Shown here in pieces: positions 44,400-53,333 of a stretch of DNA of 64,000 bases (positions are counted from its first letter, which is position 1; each line of letters begins with the position of its first letter). The DNA comes from Naasia aerilata (GTDB lineage Bacteria > Actinomycetota > Actinomycetes > Actinomycetales > Microbacteriaceae). The notes under the pieces were generated by a model. It was not told the origin of the DNA. It did not search any database and saw only the letters and a list, made by a program, of their open reading frames with translations. The position numbers were made by a program, and so were the translations under genes. The stretch lies in the NCBI RefSeq assembly GCF_030296595.1, contig NZ_AP027731.1:682001-746000 (forward strand), given 5' to 3'.

Positions 44400-45182
44400 T
44401 CAGCCGGCGACGGCCGGGTCGATGACGAGCACCGCATCCCCGGTGGGCTGCGGGGCTCCGCCGGCCGCCTCGATCGTCATGCCGACGAGGTCCCCGTCGT
44501 GCAGGGTGCCGTCGAGCACGCGGAAGCGCCGGTCGGCGGTGTCGGCGTCGAGGAGGCCGGCGGGATGCGTCGTCTTCCCCATATACCAGAGCTCGTAGGC
44601 CCGCCCCGCCTCGACCCGGGGCAGATCGCCCGTCCAGACCAGCGCCGACCGCCCGAGGCTCTCGGAGACGATGAGCCGCGCCGCGCCGCCTCCCGGCAGC
44701 GTCGTCGGGACGCTCTCCACGTCGGGCGCGGCGTTGAGCTCGGCGAAGGCGGCCGCCTGCTGCTCTGAAGGACGGAGCTCGAGCAGGGACCGGCCCAGGA
44801 GGCCGCCCACCAGCAGGAGGAGCACCGCCGCAGCCGCGACGGCGAGGAGTGACGCGGGCCGGCGAGCCCAGCGGAGCGCGGCACTCGCCTCACGGCGTCC
44901 GGTGGCGGGCGGGGTCTCGTCGGACAGCACGAGCGACTCGTGCGGCGGAAGCTGGGGCGTCGACGCGACGGCGGCGAGGAGTTCGGCCCTGAGACGCGCG
45001 GGTGGGGCGGCGGCAGGCACGGCGAGACCCAGTGCGACCGCGGTGTCGGCGAGCTCGGTCACCTCGCTGCGCAGCTGCTCGGAACCGCGCAGGAGCTCGG
45101 CGAAGGCGGCGCGCTCCTGGTCGCTCACGGCGTTGAGCACGTAGGCGCCGCTGAGCAGGGCGGTCTCGCCCCGGCCGCTCAC
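44400..45182 (-). CDS. Anti-sigma factor, RskA family (second copy)
   Basis: A 260-residue membrane-anchored anti-sigma factor. SGAYVLNAVSDQERAAFAELL is the cytoplasmic sigma-binding part; one helix is at about residue 115-135 (LLAVAAAAVLLLLVGGLLG); ALVWTGDLPRVEAGRAYELW and VGMTIEAAGGAPQPTGD form the outer RskA domain. Its GTG overlaps the sigma factor stop by 4 bases. It is paralogous to the protein at 22559-23362. It ends the cupredoxin-sigma operon. Confidence 0.88.
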   Translation of the reverse strand: MSGRGETALLSGAYVLNAVSDQERAAFAELLRGSEQLRSEVTELADTAVALGLAVPAAAPPARLRAELLAAVASTPQLPPHESLVLSDETPPATGRREASAALRWARRPASLLAVAAAAVLLLLVGGLLGRSLLELRPSEQQAAAFAELNAAPDVESVPTTLPGGGAARLIVSESLGRSALVWTGDLPRVEAGRAYELWYMGKTTHPAGLLDADTADRRFRVLDGTLHDGDLVGMTIEAAGGAPQPTGDAVLVIDPAVAG

Positions 45183-45774
45183 GAGGTGACCCCCAGCTCG
45201 TCGCGGAGCCGGATCATCCCGTCGCGCAGGCGGGTCTTGACGGTGCCGATCGGGATGTTGAGGAGCGCAGCGACCTCGCTGTGGCTGTACCCGCCGTAGT
45301 AGGCGAGGGTCACTGCCTGCCGCTGCAGCTCGGTGAGCCGCGCGAGCGCCTTGGTGACGCGCGCGTGCTCGATGGACGTCTCGACGGCCTCGGCGACCGA
45401 GTCGTATTCGGGCCGGTAGTCGCGGATGCCCTCCCGGGTGTCGCGATCGCGACTGGCCTGGGACGAGCGGATGCGGTCGATCGCGCGGCGGTGCGCCATC
45501 GTGAGGATCCAGGTGAGCGCGCTGCCGCGTCCGGCGTCGTAGCGGGGGCGGTCTGCCACACCTCGAGGAAGACCTCCTGGGCGACCTCCTCCGCCTGCGC
45601 GCGGTCGCGGAGGACGCGGATGACGAGTCCGAGGACGCGGGGAGCCACGACGTCATAGAGATCGGCGAAGGCGGCTCGGTCGCCGTCGGCGACGCGGGCG
45701 AGCAGGTCCTCCTGCGAGACGGGCTCGAGGATTCCGGAGTCGACGCCCTCGTCGGCGCTCACGTGCTGGGCCAT
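45179..45774 (-). CDS. ECF sigma factor, SigK-like, second copy (frame break at 45544-45548)
   Basis: About 198 residues. Region 2 includes [20 protein letters not shown] and [15 protein letters not shown]; after the break [20 protein letters not shown] and the region-4 helix [20 protein letters not shown] continue it. Adding one C to CCCCC (G at 45544-45548 on the plus strand) joins the parts. ATG 45774 is 1 base from the stop of the membrane protein gene. It is encoded with its own anti-sigma factor and three exported or membrane proteins. Confidence 0.85.
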
Positions 45775-45775
45775 G

Positions 45776-46195
45776 TCATGCCTGCTTGGCGGTCAGCCGG
45801 GGGCGGAGGAGGAGCATCCCGAGCGCGGCGGCGAGCGCCACGAGCTGCGCGACGAAGGCGCCGGTCTTGGCCGGGTACCAGCCGGGCTCGAACAGGTAGG
45901 GGAGGCCGACGCGGGTTCCGTCGACGGCCAGCACCGTGGTGACCGCGAGGATTCCGGCGCCACCGGCGGCGACCACCGCGGCGAGCGCCGCGCTCCACCG
46001 GGTGCGGAGGATGAGGAGGACGAGCGCGGCGACGACGTCGACCCCGGCCTGGATGCGGAACAGCGCTCCCTGACTGAGGAGGGTGCCGGGGTTCGCGTCG
46101 AACGTAGCGGCGAGCGACAGGTGGACGGCCGCGCTGGCCACGAGGCCGGCCGCCGACACGGCGGCCAGGAGAAGAGCGGAGGCCGTTCGGGTCAT
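45776..46195 (-). CDS. Four-helix integral membrane protein of the cupredoxin-sigma operon
   Basis: A 139-residue protein with four hydrophobic segments: about residues 5-25, 40-62, 68-88 and 112-130. Conserved-looking positions include His in AAVHLSLA and Tyr/Trp in [24 protein letters not shown] precedes the ATG at 46195. It is transcribed just ahead of the sigma factor (1-base gap). The family is not recognised; a role in copper or redox handling beside the cupredoxin is an inference. Confidence 0.6.
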   Translation of the reverse strand: MTRTASALLLAAVSAAGLVASAAVHLSLAATFDANPGTLLSQGALFRIQAGVDVVAALVLLILRTRWSAALAAVVAAGGAGILAVTTVLAVDGTRVGLPYLFEPGWYPAKTGAFVAQLVALAAALGMLLLRPRLTAKQA

Positions 46196-46292
46196 GCGCC
46201 TTGTCCTTTCCTGTCCGGGTGTACGTGGGTGGTGCGCTGGTGGAGTGAGGGAGGTGGACCCGCGAGCCGAGGCCCGCGAGTCCACCGGGGTC

Positions 46293-46985
46293 CTACTGGA
46301 TGCCCTTGTTGGTGGCGATGCCGCCGGCGAGGGCCTGGGCCGTCATCGACATGTGACCGGCCGCGTCCTTGAGCAGGTCGTAGTAGCCGGGGTCTCCGGC
46401 GACGTCCGCGTCGATCGCGGCGACGAGGCTCGTCGCGTGCGTCTCGAGCTCCTTCTGCACGGCCTCGGCCGGCAGCTCGGGAACGACGGAGTGGATCAGC
46501 TCGCCGAACGAGACCGCGTAGTCGCCGAGGTCCGAGAGCGCCTGGTCCTGGCCCGCCTGGTCGTTGCCGACCTTCGCGAGGGTGTAGTTCACGAAGAACG
46601 GGATGTGCGAGCGCCACGAGTCGAGGAAGGGCTGCTCGGCGTCGGGATAGATGCTGCCGACGGCCTTGGAGACCTCGACCGAGTTCTCGTCAAGCGCGGC
46701 GACGGCGGCCGCCGTCTTCGGGGCGGTGAGGTCGCCGCCGTCGGCGAGCGCCTGGTGGATGGCCGCACCGGCCAGGTACACGTGGTCGCTGAGGAGCGCG
46801 GTCAGCGCGGCACGGAGGCCGGCGCCGTCACTGTTGACGGTGTCCGTCATCATCGACTCCGCCATCGGCGAGGACGAGGACGAGGTCGTCTTCTCCGGCG
46901 TGGCCGCGCCTGCTCCCGTGGAGCAGCCGGTCAGGGCGAGGGCTGCGGCGATGCCGAGTCCGGCGAATGTTGCGGTCTTGCGCAT
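46293..46985 (-). CDS. Helical lipoprotein of unknown function
   Basis: A 230-residue exported lipoprotein (lipobox ALTGC, about residue 20) and Ser-rich linker. The mature part looks like a helical bundle with two repeats of similar pattern: SDHVYLAGAAIHQAL near the start, then RSHIPFFVNYTLAK, HATSLVAAIDAD and GHMSMTAQALAGGI. The His/Met/Asp positions could bind metal, but this is an inference. I recall related DHV/HI-patterned exported proteins without known function. GGAGAAC stands 6 bases before the ATG. It lies between the cupredoxin and the membrane protein genes. Confidence 0.65.
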   Translation of the reverse strand: MRKTATFAGLGIAAALALTGCSTGAGAATPEKTTSSSSSPMAESMMTDTVNSDGAGLRAALTALLSDHVYLAGAAIHQALADGGDLTAPKTAAAVAALDENSVEVSKAVGSIYPDAEQPFLDSWRSHIPFFVNYTLAKVGNDQAGQDQALSDLGDYAVSFGELIHSVVPELPAEAVQKELETHATSLVAAIDADVAGDPGYYDLLKDAAGHMSMTAQALAGGIATNKGIQ

Positions 46986-47068
46986 GATGTTCTCCTTGGT
47001 GCATTGAGGGGTAGTGCTGCATCTCCCAGATGCCGCCCGGGATGGGCGAGGTTGGATCGAGGGCCGCC

Positions 47069-47538
47069 TCACTGGACGGTGATGGTGCCGAACATGGTGA
47101 GGTGGGGCTTGCAGAAGTACGTGTAAGTGCCGGGCTCCGTGAAGGTGAACTCGAAGGTGTCGCCGTCCTGGCCCTTCGGGGACAGGGTGTGGTCGTACAT
47201 GCCGTCGGCGGACTGCGTCCCCCGGAGGCCCGTCTTCTCGTTGACCTCGCCCCAGCTGCCGGAGGTCACGGTGTGCGTGACCGCCTCGTCGTTGACCCAG
47301 CGCACGGTGGTGCCGGCGGCGACTGTGAGGTCGGGGGCGTGAAGCGCAGGCCGACGGCGACGATCTCGTCGCCCTTCGCGGTCGACGAGCCCGTTGCTGC
47401 CGGCTGGCCCGAACCGCTGCTCTCGGAAGGCAGCATCTGGGATGGTGGTGAACCTGTGCATCCCGAGAGGGCCAGGGCCAGCACCGGCAGCACGAGCGCA
47501 CCCACGAGAGTGGCTTGGACTGATCTGGTGGGTGACAT
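47069..47538 (-). CDS. Cupredoxin (plastocyanin-like) lipoprotein (frame break at 47333-47337)
   Basis: An exported blue-copper-type protein of about 156 residues. The lipobox is LALSGC, followed by a Ser/Gly linker and the cupredoxin fold. The type 1 copper ligands are the His in AVTHTVTSG and the Cys, His and Met of YFCKPHLTM. The break lies after GLRFTP; one more C in CCCCC (G at 47333-47337 on plus) gives a continuous fold beginning DLTVAAGTTVRWVND. It should shuttle electrons or bind copper on the cell surface. It is the first gene before the lipoprotein, membrane protein, sigma and anti-sigma genes. Confidence 0.85.
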
Positions 47539-47640
47539 GCAGCGGATTCGGGACCGATCCCCTTCCCGTTTGGCCGCAGGGGGATTTCCCAGGTTCGGGA
47601 TTCTCCTGCCCGAGCCGCGACGTGACCGCGTCGGGGCGCG

Positions 47641-50455
47641 CTAGCTCTGTCTGCGCTCCTCGGCGAGCCGTCTGGCGAGCAGCTGGGCGAGGTGGAGCCC
47701 GGCGCGGCCCGCGAGCTGATCCGCCTGGGTGCGGCAGGAGAATCCGTCGGCGAGGAACACGTCGGTCGGCGCGCCACGCAGAGCGGGCAGCAGGGCGTTC
47801 TCGGCCACCGCGACCGACACGTCGTAGTGCCCCTGCTCCATCCCGAAGTTTCCGGCCAGGCCGCAGCAGCCCGCCACGGTCGTCACCGTCGCACCGGCCG
47901 CCGCGAGGAGCGCGGCGTCGGTGGACCAGCCGAGCACCGCGTGGTGATGGCAGTGCGGCTGCGCCACGATGGCGGTGCCGTCGAGCGCGGGCGATGACCA
48001 CGTGCCTGCGTGCGGAGCACGCGGGGCGCTGAGGAACTCGGCCAGCGTGAACGTGCCGGCGGCGATGCGCGCACTCCGAGGATCGCCGGGCAGCAGCTCG
48101 CGGAGGTCGGAGCGGAGGACCGCGGTGCAGGACGGCTCGAGCCCGATCACCGGGATGCCCTCGGCGAGAAGCGGCTCGAGCGCGTCCATCGTCGCGTGCA
48201 GCTTCCGGCGCGCGGTGTCCAGCTGACCGGTGGTGATCCAGGTCAGGCCGCAGCACACCTCCCCCGCCGGCACGATCACCTCGTAGCCGGCGTCCTCCAG
48301 GACCTCGACGGCCGCACGGCCGATGTCCGGCGACAGCCCGTCGGTGAAGGTGTCGGCCCACAGGGCGACGCGGGGGCGGCCCGCCGGCACCGGCGGCCGG
48401 TGCGTCCACCACGACCGGAAGGTGGTGCGGGGCAGCGCCGGGACGCCTCGGCGCGGATCCGCTCCGGCGAGGCGCAGGCTCAGCCGGCGCAGCGGACCGA
48501 TCCGGGCGAGGGCGTTCACGAGCGCCGGCGCGACCGAGGCCAGCCGCAGCCACCGGGGCAGCGCGCCGAATGCGTAGTGGGACCTCGGGCGCAGCCGCCC
48601 GCGGTACCGGTTGTAGAGCATCTCCGTCTTGTAGGCGGCCATGTCGACGCCCGCCGGGCAGTCCGACGAGCACGCCCGGCAGGACAGGCAGAGGTCGAGG
48701 GACTCCGCGACCTCCGGGGAGCGCCACCCGTCCCGCACGAGCGTTCCGTTGACCATCTCCTGGAGGGTGCGGGCCCGCCCGCGGGTGGAGTCCCGCTCGT
48801 CGCGCGTGGCCTGGTACGAGGGGCACATCACCGTGCCCGTGGCGGAGCCGTCGGCCCGGCAGCTGCCGACGCCCACGCAGCGGTGGACGGCTCTGCTGAC
48901 GTCGCCGCCGTCCGCCAGGAGCGCGAGACCGCGCGCCGGCACGTGGCGGGCCTGAGGCAGGCGGAGGCCGGCGTCGAGCGGCGGCGGAGCCACGACGATG
49001 CCGGGGTTGAGGATGCCATCCGGGTCGAACACGGCCTTCACCTCGGCGAAGGCCGTCAGGGCGTCCGGCGAGTACATCCGCTCGAGCAGCCGGCTCCGGG
49101 CTCTGCCGTCGCCGTGCTCGCCGGACAGCGATCCTCCGTGCAGCACCACCAGGTCGGCGGCGTCCTCCAGGAATCGCACCGCCCGATCCGGGTCGTCGGC
49201 GAGGGGAGATCCAGCCGGGTGTGCATGCAGCCGTCGCCGAGGTGCCCGTAGGACAGGCCGCGCACGCCGTGTCGCGCCTTGAGCTCCTCGAAGGCGCGCA
49301 GGTAGGCGGGCAGCGCCGCCGGTGGGACCGCCGCGTCCTCCCACCCGGGCCACGCCGGCTCCCCTCCGCGGTGCGACCGGCCAAGCCGACACCGTCCTCC
49401 CGGATGCGCCAGAGCGACCGGGCGGCGGGCCCGTTCGGGAGGACGCGTGAGCCGAGTGCGCTGGAGGCGCGGACGAGCGCGTGGGCAGCCGCGACGGCCT
49501 CCGCCTCGGTGGCGCCCGTGGTCTCGGCGAAGATCCACGCCCCGCCGGCCGGCAGCTCCGGCACCGCGCCGGACGCCTCCGCCACGCGATCCACGAGCTC
49601 GGCGTCCATGCTCTCCAGCGCGGCAGGGCGCAGCGGCAGCAGGGCGCCCACATCCTCTGCCGCGGTCGGGGTGTCGGGATAGGCAAGAACGGCGAGCGCA
49701 GTCGCCGCCGGCAGCTCGACGAGCCGCACGGTGGCCTCGACCAGGATGCCGCAGGTGCCCTCGGTGCCGACGAGGGCCTTGGCCAGGTTGCGGCCGTGCT
49801 CGGGAAGGAGATGCTCGAGCGCGTATCCGGAGCCCTGGCGCGCGAAGCGGCCCAGCTCGGTGCGGAGGGTGGCCAGGTGCCGCCGCACGATGTCCTCGAG
49901 CGCCGGGTGCGAGTCGAAGCCGCCGCTCACCTCGCTGACCCGGCCGGTCCCGTCCACCAGCCGGAGGGCGAGAACGTTGTCGACGGTGCGGCCCCAGGCT
50001 CTCGCGCGCGGTCCGCAGGCGTTGTTGCCGATCATGCCGCCGAGCGTGCAGCGGCTCTGGGTGGACGGGTCGGGACCGAAGCGGAGGCCGTGGACGCGCG
50101 CGGCGGCCTGCAGGTCGGCGAGCACCACGCCCGGCTGCACGCGGGCCGTCCGCGCGACGGGGTCGATCTCCAGCACCCGGTTCAGGTGGCGGCTCGTCTC
50201 CACGATCCACCCGGCGCCCACGGCGTTGCCGGCGACCGAGGTGCCGCCGCCGCGCGCGGTCAGCGGGGTGCGCGTGCGCCGAGCCTCCTCGACGATCGCG
50301 ACGACGTCGGCCTCGGAGGCGGGGAAGAGCACGGCCTGCGGCACGACCCGGTAGCTGGAGGCGTCCGAGGAGTACTCGGCCCGGCGGCGCGGCGCGTCGT
50401 CGACCTCCCCGGTCAGACGCGACCGGAGCGCCGCGAGGCCGGGGGACGTCGTCAC
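47641..50455 (-). CDS. FAD-linked oxidase fused to Fe-S domain, D-lactate/glycolate dehydrogenase-like (frame breaks at 49203-49206 and 49361-49364)
   Basis: About 938 residues. The FAD_binding_4 domain shows TARGGGTSVAGNAVG and LGGMIGNNACGPRA; the FAD oxidase C-terminal domain shows GHLGDGCMHTRLD and LHGGSLSGEHGDGRARS; then comes the Fe-S part CVGVGSCR, CLSCRACSSDCPAGVD and the CCG-type cysteines in GEVCCGLTW and AGCCGLAGNF. It oxidises D-lactate or another 2-hydroxy acid and passes electrons to quinone. Two one-base losses (G at 49361-49364 run, C at 49203-49206 run) break the frame. GTG 50455 follows the hydrolase gene on the same strand by 7 bases, so they form an operon. Confidence 0.85.
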
Positions 50456-50462
50456 GGCGGAC

Positions 50463-51319
50463 TCAGTCCTTCGCGACCACGGTCTGCCTGCAGGCTCCGA
50501 GCCCGTCGATGCCGACCTCGAGCACATCGCCCACCTGCAGGTAGGGGAAGCGGCCCGACATGGCGACGCCCTGCGGGGTGCCCGTGTTGACCAGGTCACC
50601 GGGGTCGAGCACGCAGTACTGCGAGAGGTGGTGCACGAGCTCCGCGATCGAGAACACCATGTCGGCGGTGCTCGAGTCCTGGCGCGGCTCGCCGTTGACG
50701 GAGCTCCACAGCCGCAGCGCCTGCGGGTCGGCGATCTCGTCGGCCGGGACGAGCCAGGGTCCGAGGGGTTGAACCCCGCCGCGATCTTGCCCTTCGACCA
50801 CTGGCCGCCCGACTCATCACGCTGCCACGTGCGCTCGGACACGTCGTTGCTCACGACGTAGCCGGCGACGCAGCCGAGCGCCTCCTCGGGCGAGCCGAGG
50901 TAGCTCGCCCGGCGGCCGATCACGACGCCGAGCTCGACCTCCCAGTCGAGCTTGTCCGCCCGTGGCGGCCGGACGAGGTCGTCGTCCGGACCGCTCAGGG
51001 TGTTGGGATGCTTGAGGAAGAGGATCGGGATGGTCGGCGGGGGCGAGCCGGACTCGGCGGCGTGGGCGGCATAGTTCTGGCCGATGCAGAGCACCGCGCC
51101 GGGGCGAGCGATGGGCGCCCCGACTCGCAGCGCGCCGGCGCCCTCGAGCTCCGGGAGGCTGCCTGCCGTCGCGGCCTCGCGAGCGCGGCTCAGGCCGTCC
51201 GCCGCGAGGAAGGCGCCGTCGAGGTCGGCGGTGAGCGAGCGGAGGTCGAAGATCCTCCCGTCCACCTCCACCACGGGGATCTCGGCGCCGATCGGTCCCA
51301 GCCTGCGGAAGGTCGTCAT
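50463..51319 (-). CDS. Fumarylacetoacetate hydrolase-family protein (frame break at 50765-50768)
   Basis: About 285 residues. The FAH fold is seen in VLCIGQNYAAHAAESG, FLKHPNTLSGPDDDLVRP and DWEVELGVVIGRRA; the last part reads DLVNTGTPQGVAMSG. The metal-binding acids in the E-x-E of VELGV region are kept. Such enzymes hydrolyse or hydrate acylpyruvates or ureidoglycolate-like compounds. The break lies after FNP; one more C in CCCC restores PLGPWLVPADEI. AGAGGAGC lies before the ATG. It is upstream of the hydroxy acid oxidase gene and may supply it with a 2-keto/hydroxy acid. Confidence 0.82.
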
Positions 51320-51386
51320 GGGTGCTCCTCTGCGTGGGTGGCGATGCTGCCTGCTGGTGGGGTTCTGTCCAGCCGGGCCGCCGGGG

Positions 51387-51686
51387 TCAGGCGCGGCTGT
51401 CGACGGCGGCGCGCGACTGGACGACGCCGCGGATCCAGGTGGTCGCCTTCAGGTGCTCGGGGTGGTCCTGGTATGCGGCGAGCGCGAGCTCGTCCTCGTG
51501 CTCGGACAGGAGCAGGACGTCCCAGTTGCCGCCCGTGCTGCCGAGGTCGGCGTGCACCTCCAGGGCGAGGAGCCCGGGCACGATGCCCACGAGTCGCTCC
51601 AGGCGCTCAGTGATGCCCTCGACCGTGTGCCTGCGGTCCTCAGGGTGGGTGGCGTTGAGCTTCCAGAGCACGACGTGGCGGATCAC
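51387..51686 (-). CDS. Dabb-domain stress-responsive protein
   Basis: A 99-residue A/B-barrel (Dabb) protein: IRHVVLWKLNA at the start and LGSTGGNWDVLLLSEHED LALAAYQDHPEH in the body are family hallmarks. Members are dimers, some being cyclases in polyketide or cannabinoid pathways. GTG 51686 is chosen because AAGGAG lies 6 bases before it. It is in line with the hydrolase gene (67-base gap). Confidence 0.78.
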   Translation of the reverse strand: MIRHVVLWKLNATHPEDRRHTVEGITERLERLVGIVPGLLALEVHADLGSTGGNWDVLLLSEHEDELALAAYQDHPEHLKATTWIRGVVQSRAAVDSRA

Positions 51687-51717
51687 GGCTCTCCTTTCCG
51701 GTTCCGTCACCGTACCG

Positions 51718-53184
51718 TCATGCGGCCGGAGCGGTCGCCTCGTCGCCCGCGGATCCGGCGGAGACGCCGTCCCGCTTGTGCCCGGGCATGAACGCCACGG
51801 CGACGATGAGCGCGACGGCGACGCCGGTCATGCCGAGGAAGACCAGGTGCAGGGCCGGCGCGAGGGACTCAGCGGACGGTGCCGTTCCCGACGCGCCCGA
51901 AGCCCCGTTCACGACGGCGCCGAACACGGCGACGCCGACCGCGGAGCCGATCGAGCGGGCGAAGAGGTTGGTCGAGGTGACCACGCCGCGCTCGTTCCAC
52001 TCGACGCTCGACTGGGCGGCGATGAGCGTCGGCGCGACGACCCAGCCCATCCCGAAGCCGATGATCGCGCAGAAGACGGCGACCTCCCACAGCTGCGAGT
52101 CGACGCCGAGGAGCAGGGTCAGCGCGGTCCCGGCCAGGATCAGCCCGGAACCGATGAGGGCGGTGACGCGGAAGCCCCAGCGCAGGTAGAGGCTGCCGCC
52201 GAACGAGGCGGACACCGGCCACCCGAGCGTGAGTGCGGCGAGCGCGAAGCCGGACAGGATCGCGCTCGCTCCGAGCACGATCTGGCCGTAGGTCGGGATG
52301 TACGAGGACAGGCCGAGGACGATCGCGCCCGAGAGCAGGGATGTGACACTGCTCGCGAGCAGGACCCGCCGCTTGAACACCCACAGGGGAAGGATCGGGT
52401 GCTCGGTGCGACGCTCCACGAGCACGAACACGACGAGCAGGACGACTGAAGCCGCGAAGACGCCGATGCTCGGAGCGGACGCCCAGGCCCAGCTCTGGCC
52501 GCCCTCGAGCAGGCCGAGGATGAGCAGCGCCGTTCCGGCCGCGAGCAGGGCGGCACCCGGGTAGTCGATGCGCTGGGACCCGCGCTCCGCCTTCTCCTTG
52601 AAGCTGCGGATCAACAGGAACGCGGCGAGCAGGCAGAGCGGGATGTTGACGAAGAAGATCCAGCGCCAGGACAGCAGGTCGGAGAAGAGCCCGCCGAGCG
52701 CCGGCCCGACCACCGAGGCGACACCCCAGACGCCCGCCAGATAGCCCTGCGTCTTGGCCCGCTCGCGCAGCGTGTAGATGTCTCCGGCGATCGTGATGGA
52801 CATGGGCTGCACGGCGCCCGCGCCGAGCCCCTGCACGGCGCGGAAGGCGATCAGCGCCGGCATGCTCCAGGCGAGGCCGCACAGGATGGAGCCGAGGAGG
52901 AAGAGCCCGATGCCGGCGAGCATCAGCGGCTTCCGCCCGAGGATGTCCGCCAGCCGGCCGCAGATCGGGGTCGAGGCGGCCTGCGCCAGCACATAGATCG
53001 AGAACAGCCACGGGAACTGGGAGAACCCGCCGAGATCCCGGACCACCGACGGGATGGCCGTGGCGATGATCGTCGCGTCGAGGGCGACGAGCGAGGTGCT
53101 GAGCATGAGGGACAGCAGGATCGGGCCGCGTTCCGACCGCAGGCCGACGCTCCTCCGGGTGATCGTCTCGGTGTCCGCCGTCAT
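51718..53184 (-). CDS. MFS transporter, DHA2 (EmrB/QacA) family
   Basis: A 488-residue pump with 14 membrane segments. The DHA2 motifs are visible: LDATIIATAIPSVVRDLGG, GRLADILGRKP and WGVASVVGPALGGLFSDLLSWRWIFFVN in sections. It exports drugs or toxic metabolites in exchange for protons. ATG 53184 follows CAGGAG; the frame runs on upstream without support. It is divergent from the aminotransferase gene. No adjacent regulator is seen. Confidence 0.9.
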   Translation of the reverse strand: MTADTETITRRSVGLRSERGPILLSLMLSTSLVALDATIIATAIPSVVRDLGGFSQFPWLFSIYVLAQAASTPICGRLADILGRKPLMLAGIGLFLLGSILCGLAWSMPALIAFRAVQGLGAGAVQPMSITIAGDIYTLRERAKTQGYLAGVWGVASVVGPALGGLFSDLLSWRWIFFVNIPLCLLAAFLLIRSFKEKAERGSQRIDYPGAALLAAGTALLILGLLEGGQSWAWASAPSIGVFAASVVLLVVFVLVERRTEHPILPLWVFKRRVLLASSVTSLLSGAIVLGLSSYIPTYGQIVLGASAILSGFALAALTLGWPVSASFGGSLYLRWGFRVTALIGSGLILAGTALTLLLGVDSQLWEVAVFCAIIGFGMGWVVAPTLIAAQSSVEWNERGVVTSTNLFARSIGSAVGVAVFGAVVNGASGASGTAPSAESLAPALHLVFLGMTGVAVALIVAVAFMPGHKRDGVSAGSAGDEATAPAA

Positions 53185-53333
53185 GCCCGCCGCTCCTGCT
53201 TGCCCACGAGAGGAGACAGCCGCGCACCGGGGCGCGCTATTCCCCGCGCCCCCGTTCTCGAGCATCGGCATCGACGTCCTCCGCGGCATGCGTCAGTACG
53301 CTTCCGGGGAGGACCTGGAAGAGGGGACGCGAC

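Noticed and set aside
47546..47551. CCGAAT on the minus strand 7 bases before the cupredoxin start, equal to the mycobacterial SigK -10 element
   Set aside because: No CCATCC-like -35 element is found at the right distance and six bases occur by chance; too weak to list as a SigK promoter.
47069..51319. A single open frame of 1416 residues on the minus strand
   Set aside because: It passes through pieces of three different genes (hydrolase, FAD oxidase, cupredoxin) because of base losses. It is not a real fusion protein.
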